Assembly: GCF_014695975.1 (NCBI RefSeq)
Contig: NZ_JACJPI010000076.1
Coordinates: 1-64,000 of the forward strand
Direction of reading: 5' to 3'
DNA: 64,000 nt
From: Leptolyngbya sp. FACHB-321
GTDB lineage: Bacteria; Cyanobacteriota; Cyanobacteriia; Leptolyngbyales; Leptolyngbyaceae
Each line of letters starts with the position of its first letter. Position 1 is the first letter of the stretch. A program made the translations under genes and the position numbers. Shown here one piece after another: positions 34,697 to 44,377 of this stretch. The notes under the pieces are model-generated. The model was given only the letters and a program-made list of their open reading frames with translations, was not told the origin of the DNA and made no database searches.

Positions 34697-35398
34697 ATGG
34701 CTTTTGATGTACGCTATTTCCAAGAAATGTATCGAGAAAAATGGAAAGTAACATTATTAACGATTATTTTTGGCTCGGTTCCGCTTAAATTGGGTAAAAG
34801 ATTGCGTGGGTTCGTTTATCGTTCGTTTCTGGGACAGTTAGGAGATGGAGCCGAAATCGGAGTAGGACTGGAATTGGTTGGTGCTAAGCGAGTGTTTTTT
34901 GAAGCAAACACGATCGTCAACAGCAATATTTTTATCGATAGTTGGGAGCCTCAAAGCTGTGTCCTTCTTGGCTCTAGCGTAAAGCTCGATCGTGGCGCAG
35001 ATCTTAAAGCTCTTGGCGGTTGCATTGAAATCGGAGAGCGGACTTATATCGGTCCTTACTTTTGTGCAGCCGGTCCTGGAGACATCAAGATTGGCAAGAA
35101 TTGCATGATTGCTTCCCACTCCAGTATGTATGCCAACAATCACATTTTTTCGGATCGTGATGTTCCCATTGCTCACCAAGGCGTCATTTGCAAGGGTATC
35201 TTGATCGAGGATGACTGCTGGTTAGGGACTGGAGTGAGAGTATTGGATGGCGTCACTATCGGCCGGGGAAGTGTCATTGGTGCAGGGGCAGTGGTGACGA
35301 AAGATATTCCACCTTTCTCCGTTGCGGTAGGAGTACCCGCCAAAGTAATGGCCCAACGAGGGGCAGTAAAATCAGAACTCTTTGTTACGACATCCTAA
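34697..35398 (+). CDS. Left-handed beta-helix (hexapeptide) acyltransferase
   Basis: 233 aa. After a hydrophobic N-terminus ([20 protein letters not shown]) come hexapeptide repeats from about 55 to 215. They include [33 protein letters not shown] with the catalytic-type His, and the acetyl-CoA side [20 protein letters not shown]. Related to WcaF/Maa-type O-acetyltransferases of exopolysaccharide synthesis. A paralogue of the same architecture lies at 37266, with a SulP transporter between them. GGAG lies nine bases before the ATG. Confidence 0.88.
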   Translation: MAFDVRYFQEMYREKWKVTLLTIIFGSVPLKLGKRLRGFVYRSFLGQLGDGAEIGVGLELVGAKRVFFEANTIVNSNIFIDSWEPQSCVLLGSSVKLDRGADLKALGGCIEIGERTYIGPYFCAAGPGDIKIGKNCMIASHSSMYANNHIFSDRDVPIAHQGVICKGILIEDDCWLGTGVRVLDGVTIGRGSVIGAGAVVTKDIPPFSVAVGVPAKVMAQRGAVKSELFVTTS

Positions 35399-35625
35399 GT
35401 GAGCAGAAAGGTTCGGTATTGCTCAAGTTCGACTGAGTTGATTAGAGTTTTTCTCACCGCGGTACTTCGGCTTTTTCATCAATTGTTTGGCGTTGCTAGT
35501 CATGCTTCGAGTGGTTTACAACACGATCACTGAAAGCATTTCCTAGGAGCTCCCTACTGGGCGCTAGCCATGACAGCACTACTGTCTATGGTTGTAAGTT
35601 TTTGCCTTCTACCACTGGAGACACT

Positions 35626-37044
35626 TTGAATCTTAAGACATTTAAGCGCGACTGGCTCTCAAACATGCGCGCAGACCCTCTAGCCGGAACAGTGGTTGCT
35701 CTTGCCTTAGTTCCAGAAGCGATCGCCTTTTCAATTATTGCGGGTGTTGACCCTAAAGTTGGACTCTATGCCTCATGCATCATTGCCCTGGTGACGGCTC
35801 TCTTTGGCGGACGACCCGGCTTAATTTCAGTCGCTACCGGCTCGATGGCTCTGCTGCTGATTCATCTGGTCAAAGATCACGGCTTGCAGTATCTCTTTGC
35901 CGCCGGCCTTTTGACTGGGATCTTGCAGATGCTGTTTGGTTGGCTGAAGCTGGGACGACAGATGAAATACGTCCCTCGTGCCGTCATGGTGGGCTTTGTC
36001 AATGCGCTGGCAATTTTGCTTTTTCTGGCACAATTACCGCAACTGACCAATGTGCCTGTCGCGGTGTATGTCATGGCAGCGGCAGCTTTGACAATTATTT
36101 ATTTGTTGCCACGCATAACGACCGCCCTCCCGTCACCCCTGGTGGCGATCGTCACGCTTACAGCCATTTCCATCTTTGCTGGCGTCAAAGTTCCGACGGT
36201 GGGAGATCTGGGCTCTCTACCAAGTACCTTCCCACCGTTTGCAATACCGCAGATACCGCTGAATTTAGAAACCCTCAACATCATTTTTCCCTATGCCCTC
36301 ACGCTGGCGACCGTCGGGTTATTGGAATCATTGCTGACCGCTTCGTTACTAGATGAATTAACCGATACACCCAGCGATAAAAATCAGGAAGCAATTGGGC
36401 AGGGCCTTGCCAATCTCGTCAGCAGTTGCTTTGGAGGGATGACAGGCTGCGCCATGATTGGACAGTCCGTGATCAATATTCAATCAGGCGGACGCGGACG
36501 TTTATCGACTTTTAGTGCTGGAGTTTTTCTACTCTTCTTGATGCTGGCACTCGGCAGTTGGGTCGAGCGCATTCCGATGGCGCCCCTGGTGGCAGTGATG
36601 ATCATGGTGTCTATTGGCACGTTTAACTGGTCATCGCTGCTGCAACTCCGTAAAGTGCCCCGCAGCGAAACAGCCGCGATGATCACCACAGTACTAATTA
36701 CGGTCTTGAGCCATAACTTAGCGCTTGGTGCGGTCGTGGGTGCAGCGCTCAGTACTGTCTTCTTTGCTCGAAAAATTGCCAAGGTGGTCTGTGTCGATGC
36801 TGATGGCACCCATCGCACCTATAGTGTCGCTGGTCAAATCTTCTTTGTCTGGGTCGATGACCTTCTGGAGAACTTCGATTTCCATGAAGCCTTAGAAAAA
36901 GTGACCTTAAACTTCAGCCATGCCCACCTTTGGGATCAATCGGCAGTGGCGGCGATCAACCAGGTGGTGCTTAAGTTTCGCCAAAGTGGTGCAGCGGTGG
37001 AATTGTTAGGACTGAATCCAGCTAGTGCGACCTTGGTGGACTAA
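35626..37044 (+). CDS. SulP-family anion transporter with STAS domain
   Basis: 472 aa from a TTG at 35626 that has GGAG five bases upstream; the frame is open to 35602 and beyond, but family members begin close to [18 protein letters not shown]. About 11-12 membrane helices (25-385) follow, with [20 protein letters not shown] and [19 protein letters not shown], SulP signatures. The C-terminal STAS domain (about 395-480) has [15 protein letters not shown] and [15 protein letters not shown]. It transports sulfate, bicarbonate or related anions by symport or exchange. It is not close to BicA in sequence as far as I can judge, so the substrate is open. Confidence 0.9.
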   Translation: MNLKTFKRDWLSNMRADPLAGTVVALALVPEAIAFSIIAGVDPKVGLYASCIIALVTALFGGRPGLISVATGSMALLLIHLVKDHGLQYLFAAGLLTGILQMLFGWLKLGRQMKYVPRAVMVGFVNALAILLFLAQLPQLTNVPVAVYVMAAAALTIIYLLPRITTALPSPLVAIVTLTAISIFAGVKVPTVGDLGSLPSTFPPFAIPQIPLNLETLNIIFPYALTLATVGLLESLLTASLLDELTDTPSDKNQEAIGQGLANLVSSCFGGMTGCAMIGQSVINIQSGGRGRLSTFSAGVFLLFLMLALGSWVERIPMAPLVAVMIMVSIGTFNWSSLLQLRKVPRSETAAMITTVLITVLSHNLALGAVVGAALSTVFFARKIAKVVCVDADGTHRTYSVAGQIFFVWVDDLLENFDFHEALEKVTLNFSHAHLWDQSAVAAINQVVLKFRQSGAAVELLGLNPASATLVD

Positions 37045-37265
37045 CTAGCTACTCACAACGACTCCAAGGCGCTCGAAAAAATGGCGAGTCACTAGAGGAG
37101 ACGCAGCCGCAGGAAACGAATTTTATTGTCTACCGATGGTGCCGTTTTTTCGTAAAGCACCGATCACGACGTGGCTTGGTTGGCAACTCAGCTCACAGCA
37201 GCGGTGGTTGAACCTTACCTAACACTTTAAGTTGCAACTGTATTCGCAGATTGAGGATTCATAAC

Positions 37266-37976
37266 ATGGCTGAATTACTAGAAAATGAACCTAACCAACC
37301 TGATGTTGAAGCAGCGACCGCTCTCGAAAGCTTAAGCCGGACTGCCGCACATTGGCATCGGCTGCGCGAGGTCGCTCTGACTGGTCTACTGGGGGGCATA
37401 CCGCGTCCACTTGGCACCGGGCTGAGACGCCGGTTCTATCCTTTCATGTTCGCTCACTTTGGCCACGGTGCTTACATCCAAGCAGGCTGCGAGTTTCTGG
37501 GCGCTGAGCGCATTGACCTCCAGGATGCGGTGAAAATCTTACGTGATGTGAGGCTCAACATCACTACCAATAGTTGCTTACGAGTAGGTAGGGATGTCTG
37601 TTTGGATCGAGGGGTTGATATTAATACAGCCGGCGAGGACTGCGTGATTGAAATTGGCGAGCGCTCTTATTTGGGTCCTTACGTCTGTATGGCGGGGCCT
37701 GGTCACATCAAAATCGGTCAGCATTGTTTGATTGCTGCCCAATCAGGGCTCTATGCTAATAACCATCGAGCCTATGGTCTGAGTCGGGAGGGTATTGAAA
37801 TTGAGGATCATTGCTGGTTGGGCACTGGGGTGAAGGTCTTAGATGGAGTCAAGATCGGACGCGGTTCTGTCATCGGTGCTGGTTCTGTCGTGACGAAAAA
37901 CATCCCACCTGCCTCGATCGCAGTAGGCGTGCCTGCAAAGGTGATTAAAGCGAGCAAAGGCGAAGGTGTTTGCTGA
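37266..37976 (+). CDS. Second hexapeptide acyltransferase, paralogue of 34697
   Basis: 236 aa from the ATG at 37266, preceded by GAGGA; the frame is open to 37251 from a TTG that is less likely. The repeats contain IEIGERSYLGPYVCMAGPGH, AQSGLYANNHRAYG and [20 protein letters not shown], nearly the same pattern as the gene at 34697. The N-terminus is longer and acidic (ELLENEPNQPDVEAATALE). Flanking SulP on both sides suggests gene duplication around the transporter and a shared job in cell-surface polysaccharide modification. Confidence 0.88.
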   Translation: MAELLENEPNQPDVEAATALESLSRTAAHWHRLREVALTGLLGGIPRPLGTGLRRRFYPFMFAHFGHGAYIQAGCEFLGAERIDLQDAVKILRDVRLNITTNSCLRVGRDVCLDRGVDINTAGEDCVIEIGERSYLGPYVCMAGPGHIKIGQHCLIAAQSGLYANNHRAYGLSREGIEIEDHCWLGTGVKVLDGVKIGRGSVIGAGSVVTKNIPPASIAVGVPAKVIKASKGEGVC

Positions 37977-38465
37977 ACAACGGCATAGCAAGGCAGCGGC
38001 AGGGCTTTTTCGTCACGTGCTCAAAGTTCAGCACACTTAAATCAAAATTCACGCAACGGCATCGCAGCCGCAGGGCTAGCATCTGGACGTCTCCTTGGGC
38101 TTTACCTGAGTAGAGCCAAGGCGCTCGTCGGCTCACCGCCTTTTCGTCCCGGCGACCACGGCGACCTCAAGCTCAAAGTGCCCTGCTACCGGCAAACCTT
38201 GCCCTTGATCGTTTGACACCTGTTTGTCAGACTTGCCAAACGTTTTGACCAGTGGAAAAATATTTCCCAGCTTGAGCCTTCCCAACATCGTTCCCCGGTC
38301 AACTGTTTGGTCAATCTGGTCGTTGGTTAATTGCTGACTGTCATCAACCCCAGAAGCCGTTGATCGCGATTGGACATCACTTGCTGCACACGGCTTAACC
38401 AAAACTAATGTGGTAGTGCTCAAGATGTAATGTATAGAGGAATAGACTTTTGCTGTTCTCCTGCC
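37977..38465. other. Intergenic, no supported gene
   Basis: 489 bases between the acyltransferase and the IS1-like element. A long minus-strand frame (38133-38576) overlaps the transposase start and has no homology I recognise. The IS left end probably lies in 38400-38440 (GGTAGTGCTCAAGATG near 38411), not confirmed. Confidence 0.35.
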
Positions 38466-39170
38466 ATGCCAGCGTGTCCCATTTGTGCATCGTCCAAAAC
38501 GGTCAAGAATGGTTGTATTTACAATGGCAAACAACGATTCAAATGTCATGACTGCGGACGACAGTCCATTAAACAACTAAACAAAAAGGTTATCGACCAA
38601 GCCACGTGGGCTGCTATTGAAGCGCATCTCTTTAGCTGGCATTGCTCGTGCTGCACAGGTTTCTGAACAATGGCTACAAACTTATGTCAACGAAGAATAT
38701 GCCAAGGTGCCCCGCCAAGTGTCGGTAACACCCCAACAAAGGGGAGACTAACGATTTAATGTGATGAATCATGGTCGCTTGTCGACCACAAAAGCAACAA
38801 GCAGTGGGTTTGGTTAGCGCTTGACGCAGACACGCGTGAAATTGCCAGGGTCTACATCGAAGCACGTGATGAAGCGGCTGCTCACAAATTGTGGGAATCT
38901 TTACTGCCGCTCTACCGCCAATGTGCCATTGCCAATACCGACTTTTGGGCAGCTATCAAGTTGTTCTACCGAGCAAGCGGCATCGAGCGGTAGGCAAAGA
39001 AACAGGCAAAACTAGCTACATTGAGCAATTCAACAAGACATTAAGGCAGGGGGTGTCTCGGTTAGTGCGGAAAACCTTGTCTTTTTCCAAGTCATTAGAA
39101 AATCACATTGGTACCATTTGATATTTTATCCACTATTACAACGCCTCATTACTTGTTTATGAAGAATTAG
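38466..39170 (+). mobile_element. IS1-family insertion sequence, transposase dead by several mutations
   Basis: The ATG at 38466 starts MPACPICASSKTVKNGCIYN, an IS1 InsA-like zinc finger (CPIC...CHDCGR). After a shift near 38630 it continues SLAGIARAAQVSEQWLQTYV. A stop replaces the residue before CDESWSLVDHK (TAA at about 38755). The DDE-type part follows (WVWLALDADTREIARVYIEA, TDFWAA). Another shift near 38950 leads to VLPSKRHRAVGKETGKTSYI, QFNKTLRQGVSRLVRKTLSF and then TGA in place of the expected Trp before YFIHYYNASLLV. At least two shifts and two stops make it non-functional. No target duplication was identified. Confidence 0.85.
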
Positions 39171-39667
39171 TATATATCTTTTTGAAACTGATGCGCTTCC
39201 AGTGCACGGATGATAGAGTTCAAAATTATATTGGCATAAGTAGATGGTCCTAGATAGTCTTTAGCAATGAAAGCCCAATCTAAAAAGCTCTTAATACTAA
39301 GTTGCACCGTTAAAAACTTGTTTTCAACCTAACTCCATTGAGTGTGTCAATCGGTAATATGTCAGTCTTTTGAATCCTTAATAGACTAGCAGCATAGCAA
39401 GTCGCGGCTCTCAGGTTGGATCGATTTTAATTTTTCAGTGGTTTCTATTTTAAAGAAGTTTAGGATGAGCGTATGCAAAATATATTTATAGATAATGGTG
39501 AATGCATTACAGGATCTTGAGAATTTAGTAATTAGTCAATTCCTGCAGTATCTAGCTGCTAGCTGAATTTTATGGTTATATTGCCTAGTAAACTGGCTTT
39601 TGAGTACCCTGCGGTGGATAGCTACTAGCTCAGCAAAATTATTAGTCACAGAGATTAGCTCAACAAA
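39171..39667. other. AT-rich intergenic stretch
   Basis: About 500 bases after the IS1 relic with no supported gene. Promoter signals for the gene at 39668 probably lie here. Confidence 0.4.
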
Positions 39668-41161
39668 ATGTATTTTAATGTCGCGGTATTAGGCCTGCTT
39701 TGGATTTTTCTATATAAGCTATTTCCATATAGTTTTCCGCTGACAAAAAGCTTCTCGCTAGAATTTGTTGTTCACAGCTTTGGCGAGGATGAGCTTTCTC
39801 AGGCAAAGGACTTTGTCGAGCTTATAATTAGCCTTTTTACATTTACTCTGTTCGGGGTTGGCTTAGCCGATCTATTGCAGAAGAAAAAACTGGTCTCAAC
39901 AGTTAATCTTGTCATTATTCTCTTGATAAGCACTAGTTTGAGTGCCGTAACCGAGGTGCTACAAACCATTTCTGCTGTTAGAAATGCTAACGCTCTAGAT
40001 ATTCTGACCGATAGCCTTGGCGCAGCCATGGGGTGGTTTTGCTTTCATCAAGCGCGCTTTTTGAAATTAGCTCGTTATGCTTCGGTGATTCGCCTCCGTG
40101 CGAAAAGTTTATTTCAATACTACTGCTCCCTACCAATCCTAGCAACAGGCTTTGTTGCTTACTTTATAATTACCTCTACTGGAGTGGCGCTGCTGCCAAC
40201 AGCAGCAGATTTAAGAAATTGGGATAGCTCTTTTCCTCTGCTGCTCGGCAATGAGCTTACTGGTGGGCGCCCTTGGTCTGGAAATATTGAGCTAGTTCAA
40301 ATTTTTGATCAAGCGCTAACGGAAGCAGAAATCAGCCGCTTTTTTTCGGGCAATCAGCACAGCTTTGCTCAAGAAAGTTCTCTACTTGCTTTCTACGAGT
40401 TTACTCGCGGTGGTAAAGAATATTCTGATCGGACGGGTCAACTTCCTGATCTTTCTTGGGTGGGTGAACCTCCACACAAGGGGAATGATGATGAGAGAAA
40501 AGATTCCGGCGTCTTGCTAAACGCAACAAACTGGTTACAGTCTTCTGCCCCGCCAACTTATCTCAATGAGCGGATTAAGCAGAGTGCTCAGTTTACACTT
40601 AATGTAATGGTTCAATCAGATGGCTTAAAGCAGCAGGGACCCGCAAGAATCCTTTCACTGTCAAAGGACCTTCAACACCGTAACCTTACTCTTGGGCAGG
40701 ACGATAGTAGCCTCGTTATTCGTTTGCGGACTCCTGCTACAGGAGTTAATGGCAGAAATCCTGAAATTGTTGTTCCCCAAGTTTTTACAGAGGGCGGACC
40801 GCATCATCTGGTAATGACTTATGCAGATTCTAATCTACGTCTTTATGTCGACAAGTTAGAGCATCTCTACACGTTTAACGTTCCTTCCTGGGGCTACAAA
40901 GTGTTGTACTACGGGCCAGTTTTTGTTCCACTTGCTATCCTGTTCAACTTAATTCTTTTAGTGACAAGAGGTCTTTTACCTTTACGGATCATCCTTTTGG
41001 TGTCGGGGGTTGTGCTGCCCTCGCTGCTGCTTGAAGGACTTTTAGCCAGCACAAATCACCGCAACTTCTCACCAGAGAATCTATTGATGTGTTTGGCTTT
41101 CACCATTGGAACTTTGCTAATCGCAAGAGGACGGGTACAGCCTTGGCTAAAAGCCCATTGA
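39668..41161 (+). CDS. VanZ-like / LamG-like membrane protein
   Basis: 497 aa. Residues 1-135 form a VanZ-type membrane domain with ending TEVLQTISAVRNANALDILT and DSLGAAMGW, the Glu/Arg/Asp pattern of that family. A further helix lies at about 155-176 (LPILATGFVAYFIITSTGVA). Residues about 185-415 look like a concanavalin/LamG jelly-roll (ALTEAEISRFFSGN, GGPHHLVMTYADSNLRLYVD). Three helices close the protein (about 418-490). Proteins of this kind occur beside exopolysaccharide genes in cyanobacteria and may bind glycans at the membrane; the exact role is unknown. It sits alone, after the dead IS1. Confidence 0.75.
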   Translation: MYFNVAVLGLLWIFLYKLFPYSFPLTKSFSLEFVVHSFGEDELSQAKDFVELIISLFTFTLFGVGLADLLQKKKLVSTVNLVIILLISTSLSAVTEVLQTISAVRNANALDILTDSLGAAMGWFCFHQARFLKLARYASVIRLRAKSLFQYYCSLPILATGFVAYFIITSTGVALLPTAADLRNWDSSFPLLLGNELTGGRPWSGNIELVQIFDQALTEAEISRFFSGNQHSFAQESSLLAFYEFTRGGKEYSDRTGQLPDLSWVGEPPHKGNDDERKDSGVLLNATNWLQSSAPPTYLNERIKQSAQFTLNVMVQSDGLKQQGPARILSLSKDLQHRNLTLGQDDSSLVIRLRTPATGVNGRNPEIVVPQVFTEGGPHHLVMTYADSNLRLYVDKLEHLYTFNVPSWGYKVLYYGPVFVPLAILFNLILLVTRGLLPLRIILLVSGVVLPSLLLEGLLASTNHRNFSPENLLMCLAFTIGTLLIARGRVQPWLKAH

Positions 41162-42050
41162 GGCGATAAGTAGGGCCTTGTTCCTGTATCTAGATGCTAC
41201 TGTGCCAACTTCTGCTTTCAGAACCTATTTATAAAGGGAAGCCTTGGGCGGCTAAACAACGCAATATGATGCGAACCATCATGGCAGAAACAGCAGCCTC
41301 AATCATCTCAGGATGGGGTTGAGCTAACATACGACGAAAAAAGTTCCGACAAGCGCAGCAACGGGAGCAAGTCAGACCACGACAGCAGATTGGGATATAT
41401 CACATCTTCCAGAACCTTTGCTAGAAAAGGATTTCAGCAATCAATTTCTCATCAGAAGGAGCGTTCGGACGACCTTTGAGCAGTAATCAGATCACCGTAC
41501 CCATCAAGAAGGGTGAGCCTTTAGGTATGATCAAGCAGCTGAGACATGAGCAAACAACTGCATTGATAAGTTCTACTGAAGTCGAAAAACCCATACTACA
41601 AGTGGGTTGGACTCGTTTTGAACTGTGCTAGCCTCGAAAACTCGTACTACAGGCGTAATCTTGCAGAGTTCAAGCCCCTAAAAGCTCGGTCTCGTCGTGA
41701 CACTGCTGCCGGACCTGCAGCAGTATAAGCTTCACAAGAGTATGAGCAGCAGTGATCAATCGCTCTGCTCCTCAACGCTTGCATCGCTGCTGCTATGCCT
41801 CAACGTTGAGCAAAAGCGGCAAGATTACAGTCTGAAAGTTAGACTGTGAGCAGCGTTCAGGCGACGTGGTACTTCATAGGCAGGAACGGTGTCATACCCC
41901 CAAAATGGCTTGGAAGGGTGTTTGCCTCAACTGTGTTCCATACCAGATGTTCAATTAACGGCTGCACGCGTTTTAGTGAGGCGTTAGAGCAATGAATCGA
42001 GGTTACAAAATTTAGCAACAGTGAGTACCACAATGAAGCCGTCCAGTAGT
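41162..42050. other. Gene-poor stretch with a transposase-like remnant and a dispersed repeat
   Basis: 889 bases. On the minus strand 41370-41229 reads RNFFRRMLAQPHPEMIEAAV and then SAMMVRIILRCLAAQGFPL before a stop, a pattern like the C-terminus of IS5/IS4-group transposases, weakly supported. The repeat at 41437-41592 is listed separately. The remainder up to 42050 shows no gene. Confidence 0.35.
41437..41592 (+). repeat. Dispersed non-coding repeat X
   Basis: Aligns over about 155 bp with 48067-48222: shared blocks include GGACGAC, TTTGAGCAGT, GATCAAGCAG/GATCGAGCAG and AGTTCTACTGAAGT. Roughly three quarters of positions agree by eye. No coding potential. Confidence 0.55.
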
Positions 42051-42770
42051 CTAGACTACTGTCTCGACACATTTAACACAATTTCGTCCCGCCGCTTTAG
42101 CGACATAAAGGGCTTGATCAACTACTTGCATGAGCGACTGACTGGTGTCCCCATGTTCAGGAAATAAACCGACCCCCAGCGACAGTGTCGTGCGGATCGT
42201 TGCAGCACCAAACGGCACGCGCATAGCTTGAAAGGAGCGTCGAAGCTGTTCGGCTCGCTGACAAACATCCTTCAACGTGATCGCCGGCAGCAGCAGTACG
42301 AATTCTTCACCACCGTACCGACACGCGATATCGCCTTGTCGACTGTGAGCGCGCAGCAAACGACTAACAGCCTGTAAGACGCAATCACCACCTTGATGCC
42401 CGTAGGTATCATTGACTTGCTTAAAAAAATCGATGTCCATCAGGATCACAGCGACCGGATAAGCTGCCCGCGCCGCGCGTGCCAACTCTCGAGGGAGCGT
42501 CTCCTCAAAATAACGTCGATTGCATAAGCCCGTCAGAGCATCGCGGATCGCCTGTTCACGTAGCTGCGTTTGGAGTACCTTGATCTCGCGCAACTGGGCT
42601 TGTAAGCGTTCGTTTACCTGTCGCAGTTCCAGGTCAGCTTGTTGCCGTTGCGTGACATTGCGTAAGACAAGCAAGTGCCCAGTGAGACAGTTACAGTGAT
42701 CGCGTAAGGGTATGACGTGTAATTCCACATAGCAGCCTGTGCTTAGCTCCAGTAGCAATTCACTCGGCAC
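42051..42770 (-). CDS. PAS-end / GGDEF diguanylate cyclase (3' half of a split gene)
   Basis: 239 aa from a GTG at 42770. Residues 1-45 are the tail of a PAS domain (VELHVIPLRDHCNCLTGHLL, VLRNVTQRQQ), followed by a coiled coil and a GGDEF domain (about 75-235) with DALTGLCNRRYFEE, DIDFFKQVNDTYGHQGGD and the active loop RYGGEEF. This makes cyclic di-GMP from two GTP. Its start overlaps by 11 bp the stop of the 7TM gene at 42760-43359, in a different frame. In the family, 7TM, PAS and GGDEF are one protein, so these are two halves of a gene that lost an internal piece. The catalytic half is intact and could be made by coupled translation. Confidence 0.85.
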   Translation of the reverse strand: MPSELLLELSTGCYVELHVIPLRDHCNCLTGHLLVLRNVTQRQQADLELRQVNERLQAQLREIKVLQTQLREQAIRDALTGLCNRRYFEETLPRELARAARAAYPVAVILMDIDFFKQVNDTYGHQGGDCVLQAVSRLLRAHSRQGDIACRYGGEEFVLLLPAITLKDVCQRAEQLRRSFQAMRVPFGAATIRTTLSLGVGLFPEHGDTSQSLMQVVDQALYVAKAAGRNCVKCVETVV

Positions 42771-43359
42771 GGTTGCAGACGCTGAGCAACGGGACGAGCG
42801 CTCCGGCTAACGCCAGCCGCGATTGTTGCTGCTGGAGTCGCACGGGGCGCCGCGCCGCTTGCACCAGTAGCCATGAACCAGCGAGTGTATAAAGATAAAC
42901 GCAGGTCATGACCCAATAAAAACCGGGACCATGCTGGTAAACAATTTGGTTGGTGCCCTGGACAGATGGTACAAAGCCACGCCAAACCAACTGATGCTGT
43001 TCGTTGGTCGCCACCAAAACCACATTGAGACTGGGGAGTAGCCAGAGCAAGACGGTGTTTTTGAGGGTGAGCCACTGCCTTTTGTGCGTGAAGTGGAGCG
43101 CAAAGATGAGAAAGAACGTCATCACGCCGCCAGAGCCAACATATTCCCACTTCGACCAAAAGATTTTGTCGGGTAGAGCGATCGCTGCCGCTTCGAGCGC
43201 GGCAACAGTGGCATAAACAGCAGTCGAAAGCAACAATAAAATAAACGGTCTGCTGGCAGAGGCGGCAGCACGCCGACGCCAAGCCGCCACCGCAAGCGCA
43301 ACCGCGAGCAGCGCTGTGAGGCTGAGGATGGCAAAAGAGGGATTATGTTTCAAGAGCAT
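42760..43359 (-). CDS. 7TM sensor domain (5' half of a split 7TM-PAS-GGDEF gene)
   Basis: 199 aa. It matches the histidine-kinase N-terminal 7TM region: helices from AILSLTALLAVALAVAAW on, then FWSKWEYVGSGGVMTFFLIF, TNEQHQLVWRGFV and YQHGPGFYWVMTCVYLY. Homology stops after about LAGALVPLL, short of the final helices, and a stop codon follows eight residues later. The GGDEF gene continues in another frame. About 100 residues (last helices and most of PAS) appear to be deleted. Unless coupled translation or frameshifting rejoins them, sensing and catalysis are uncoupled. Confidence 0.8.
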   Translation of the reverse strand: MLLKHNPSFAILSLTALLAVALAVAAWRRRAAASASRPFILLLLSTAVYATVAALEAAAIALPDKIFWSKWEYVGSGGVMTFFLIFALHFTHKRQWLTLKNTVLLWLLPSLNVVLVATNEQHQLVWRGFVPSVQGTNQIVYQHGPGFYWVMTCVYLYTLAGSWLLVQAARRPVRLQQQQSRLALAGALVPLLSVCNRAE

Positions 43360-43397
43360 AGTGACGCTGGGTGCTGAGGCAGGCTCTTACCGCGAGA

Positions 43398-43434
43398 GCC
43401 GCCAGCGAGTGCTGGCGGCTTAGCACTCGCTGGC
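43398..43434. promoter_or_regulatory. Two mutually exclusive hairpins upstream of the 7TM/GGDEF gene
   Basis: Hairpin 1: GCCGCCAGC (43398-43406) with GCTGGCGGC (43411-43419), loop GAGT. Hairpin 2: GCCAGCGAGTGCT (43401-43413) with AGCACTCGCTGGC (43422-43434), 8-nt loop. Both are perfect, and they share bases, so only one can form. On the minus strand they fall 40-75 nt before the 7TM start, in what would be its leader. Confidence 0.55.
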
Positions 43435-43756
43435 TAGTCAACCAGAAGCCTTAGAAGCCTCAGCGACGGTATCAAAAGGCTGCCCGAGGAACGGCATAGC
43501 AAGGGTTTGAGGCTCTTCAGTGCCAGAGGGTTCAACTTGTACACGCGGCTTGAGCAGCTTAACGTACTTTCGGTGTGGATGAGACTCAAACCGCCTCTAT
43601 GCGGTGAAAAAACTAGGACAGAAGCCAGCGTGTCTTGCCTGCTTAGAGCCTACGCTGGATGCTGCTGCACCTCAGGCGAGGACCCCAACCGCAACCATAG
43701 CGTTGATGCTCAGCCTGAAGGCTGAAAGCTACGATGTGCTCAGGCGTGGCAGGAAA
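43435..43756. other. Intergenic, no supported gene
   Basis: 322 bases between the paired hairpins and the gene ending at 43757. No frame with convincing coding character. Confidence 0.4.
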
Positions 43757-44377
43757 TTAGTCAAAAGAAAAGCTAAAGGGTCCAAGCGAGATCGTCGTGG
43801 ACTTGACACTGTCTTTAAGCGTTTCTTCAAGTAGGGGCATATCAACAAACCGCACTGCCACCGGGGAGCTAAAGGTGATCTCACCGAGGCGTTGGTTCGG
43901 TTGAGCGGTGATGCTTAACAAGCGCAAGGTGTAAGTATCGTCTCGGTTAAACGGCTGCAAGCTTAAGTCAACCTGAGCTTGAGGCTGGCTAAAGGTAGAT
44001 GGCTCCAGTTGTGTCACACGATGGTGACGATCTGCGGTCTGGACTTCGAGCTGAATGACCACATCCTGAGCTGATAGAGTAAGGCCGAACTCAAAGTGGT
44101 CAAAATCCTGCTTGGATTGATTCTGCACTTGCACCTGCGCTAGCTGCAAGTGGTCATAGCTGTAAGTCTGCTCACCATCAGAAAGTTCAAGCTGCGCGCG
44201 CGGCAAAGCGGTGCCACCGAGGCTTTCAAACAGCGGCGCCCGCTCCACCCGACACCCAACTCTCGGTTTGCGCTGCCGATAAGCCGTAATGAAGGCGTAC
44301 GCCAAGGCACCAATGGCACTGCCACCCAGGAAGATGAGCGTTGCGAAGAGGAGTGTGTACCAGGAAAGAGAAGCCAT
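43757..44377 (-). CDS. Membrane-anchored hypothetical protein
   Basis: 206 aa from the ATG at 44377 (MASLSWYTLLF); three more codons are open upstream. One N-terminal transmembrane helix (about 6-30, LLFATLIFLGGSAIGALAYA) precedes a soluble beta-rich domain, with VQVQNQSKQDFDHFEFGLTL, TYTLRLLSITAQPNQR and SPVAVRFVDMPLL. It ends SISLGPFSFSFD-like (TTISLGPFSFSFD). No family recognised. Likely faces the cytoplasm or periplasm as an anchored domain. Next downstream on the strand is the split 7TM/GGDEF gene, 400 bp away. Confidence 0.65.
   Translation of the reverse strand: MASLSWYTLLFATLIFLGGSAIGALAYAFITAYRQRKPRVGCRVERAPLFESLGGTALPRAQLELSDGEQTYSYDHLQLAQVQVQNQSKQDFDHFEFGLTLSAQDVVIQLEVQTADRHHRVTQLEPSTFSQPQAQVDLSLQPFNRDDTYTLRLLSITAQPNQRLGEITFSSPVAVRFVDMPLLEETLKDSVKSTTISLGPFSFSFD

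Noticed and set aside
38133-38576. Minus-strand gene overlapping the IS1 start
   Set aside because: It runs antisense through the zinc-finger part of the transposase and has no recognisable sequence.
42743-43282. Alternative minus-strand frame across the 7TM gene
   Set aside because: The frame used by the 7TM domain shows clear family sequence; the other is Cys/Arg-rich and meaningless.
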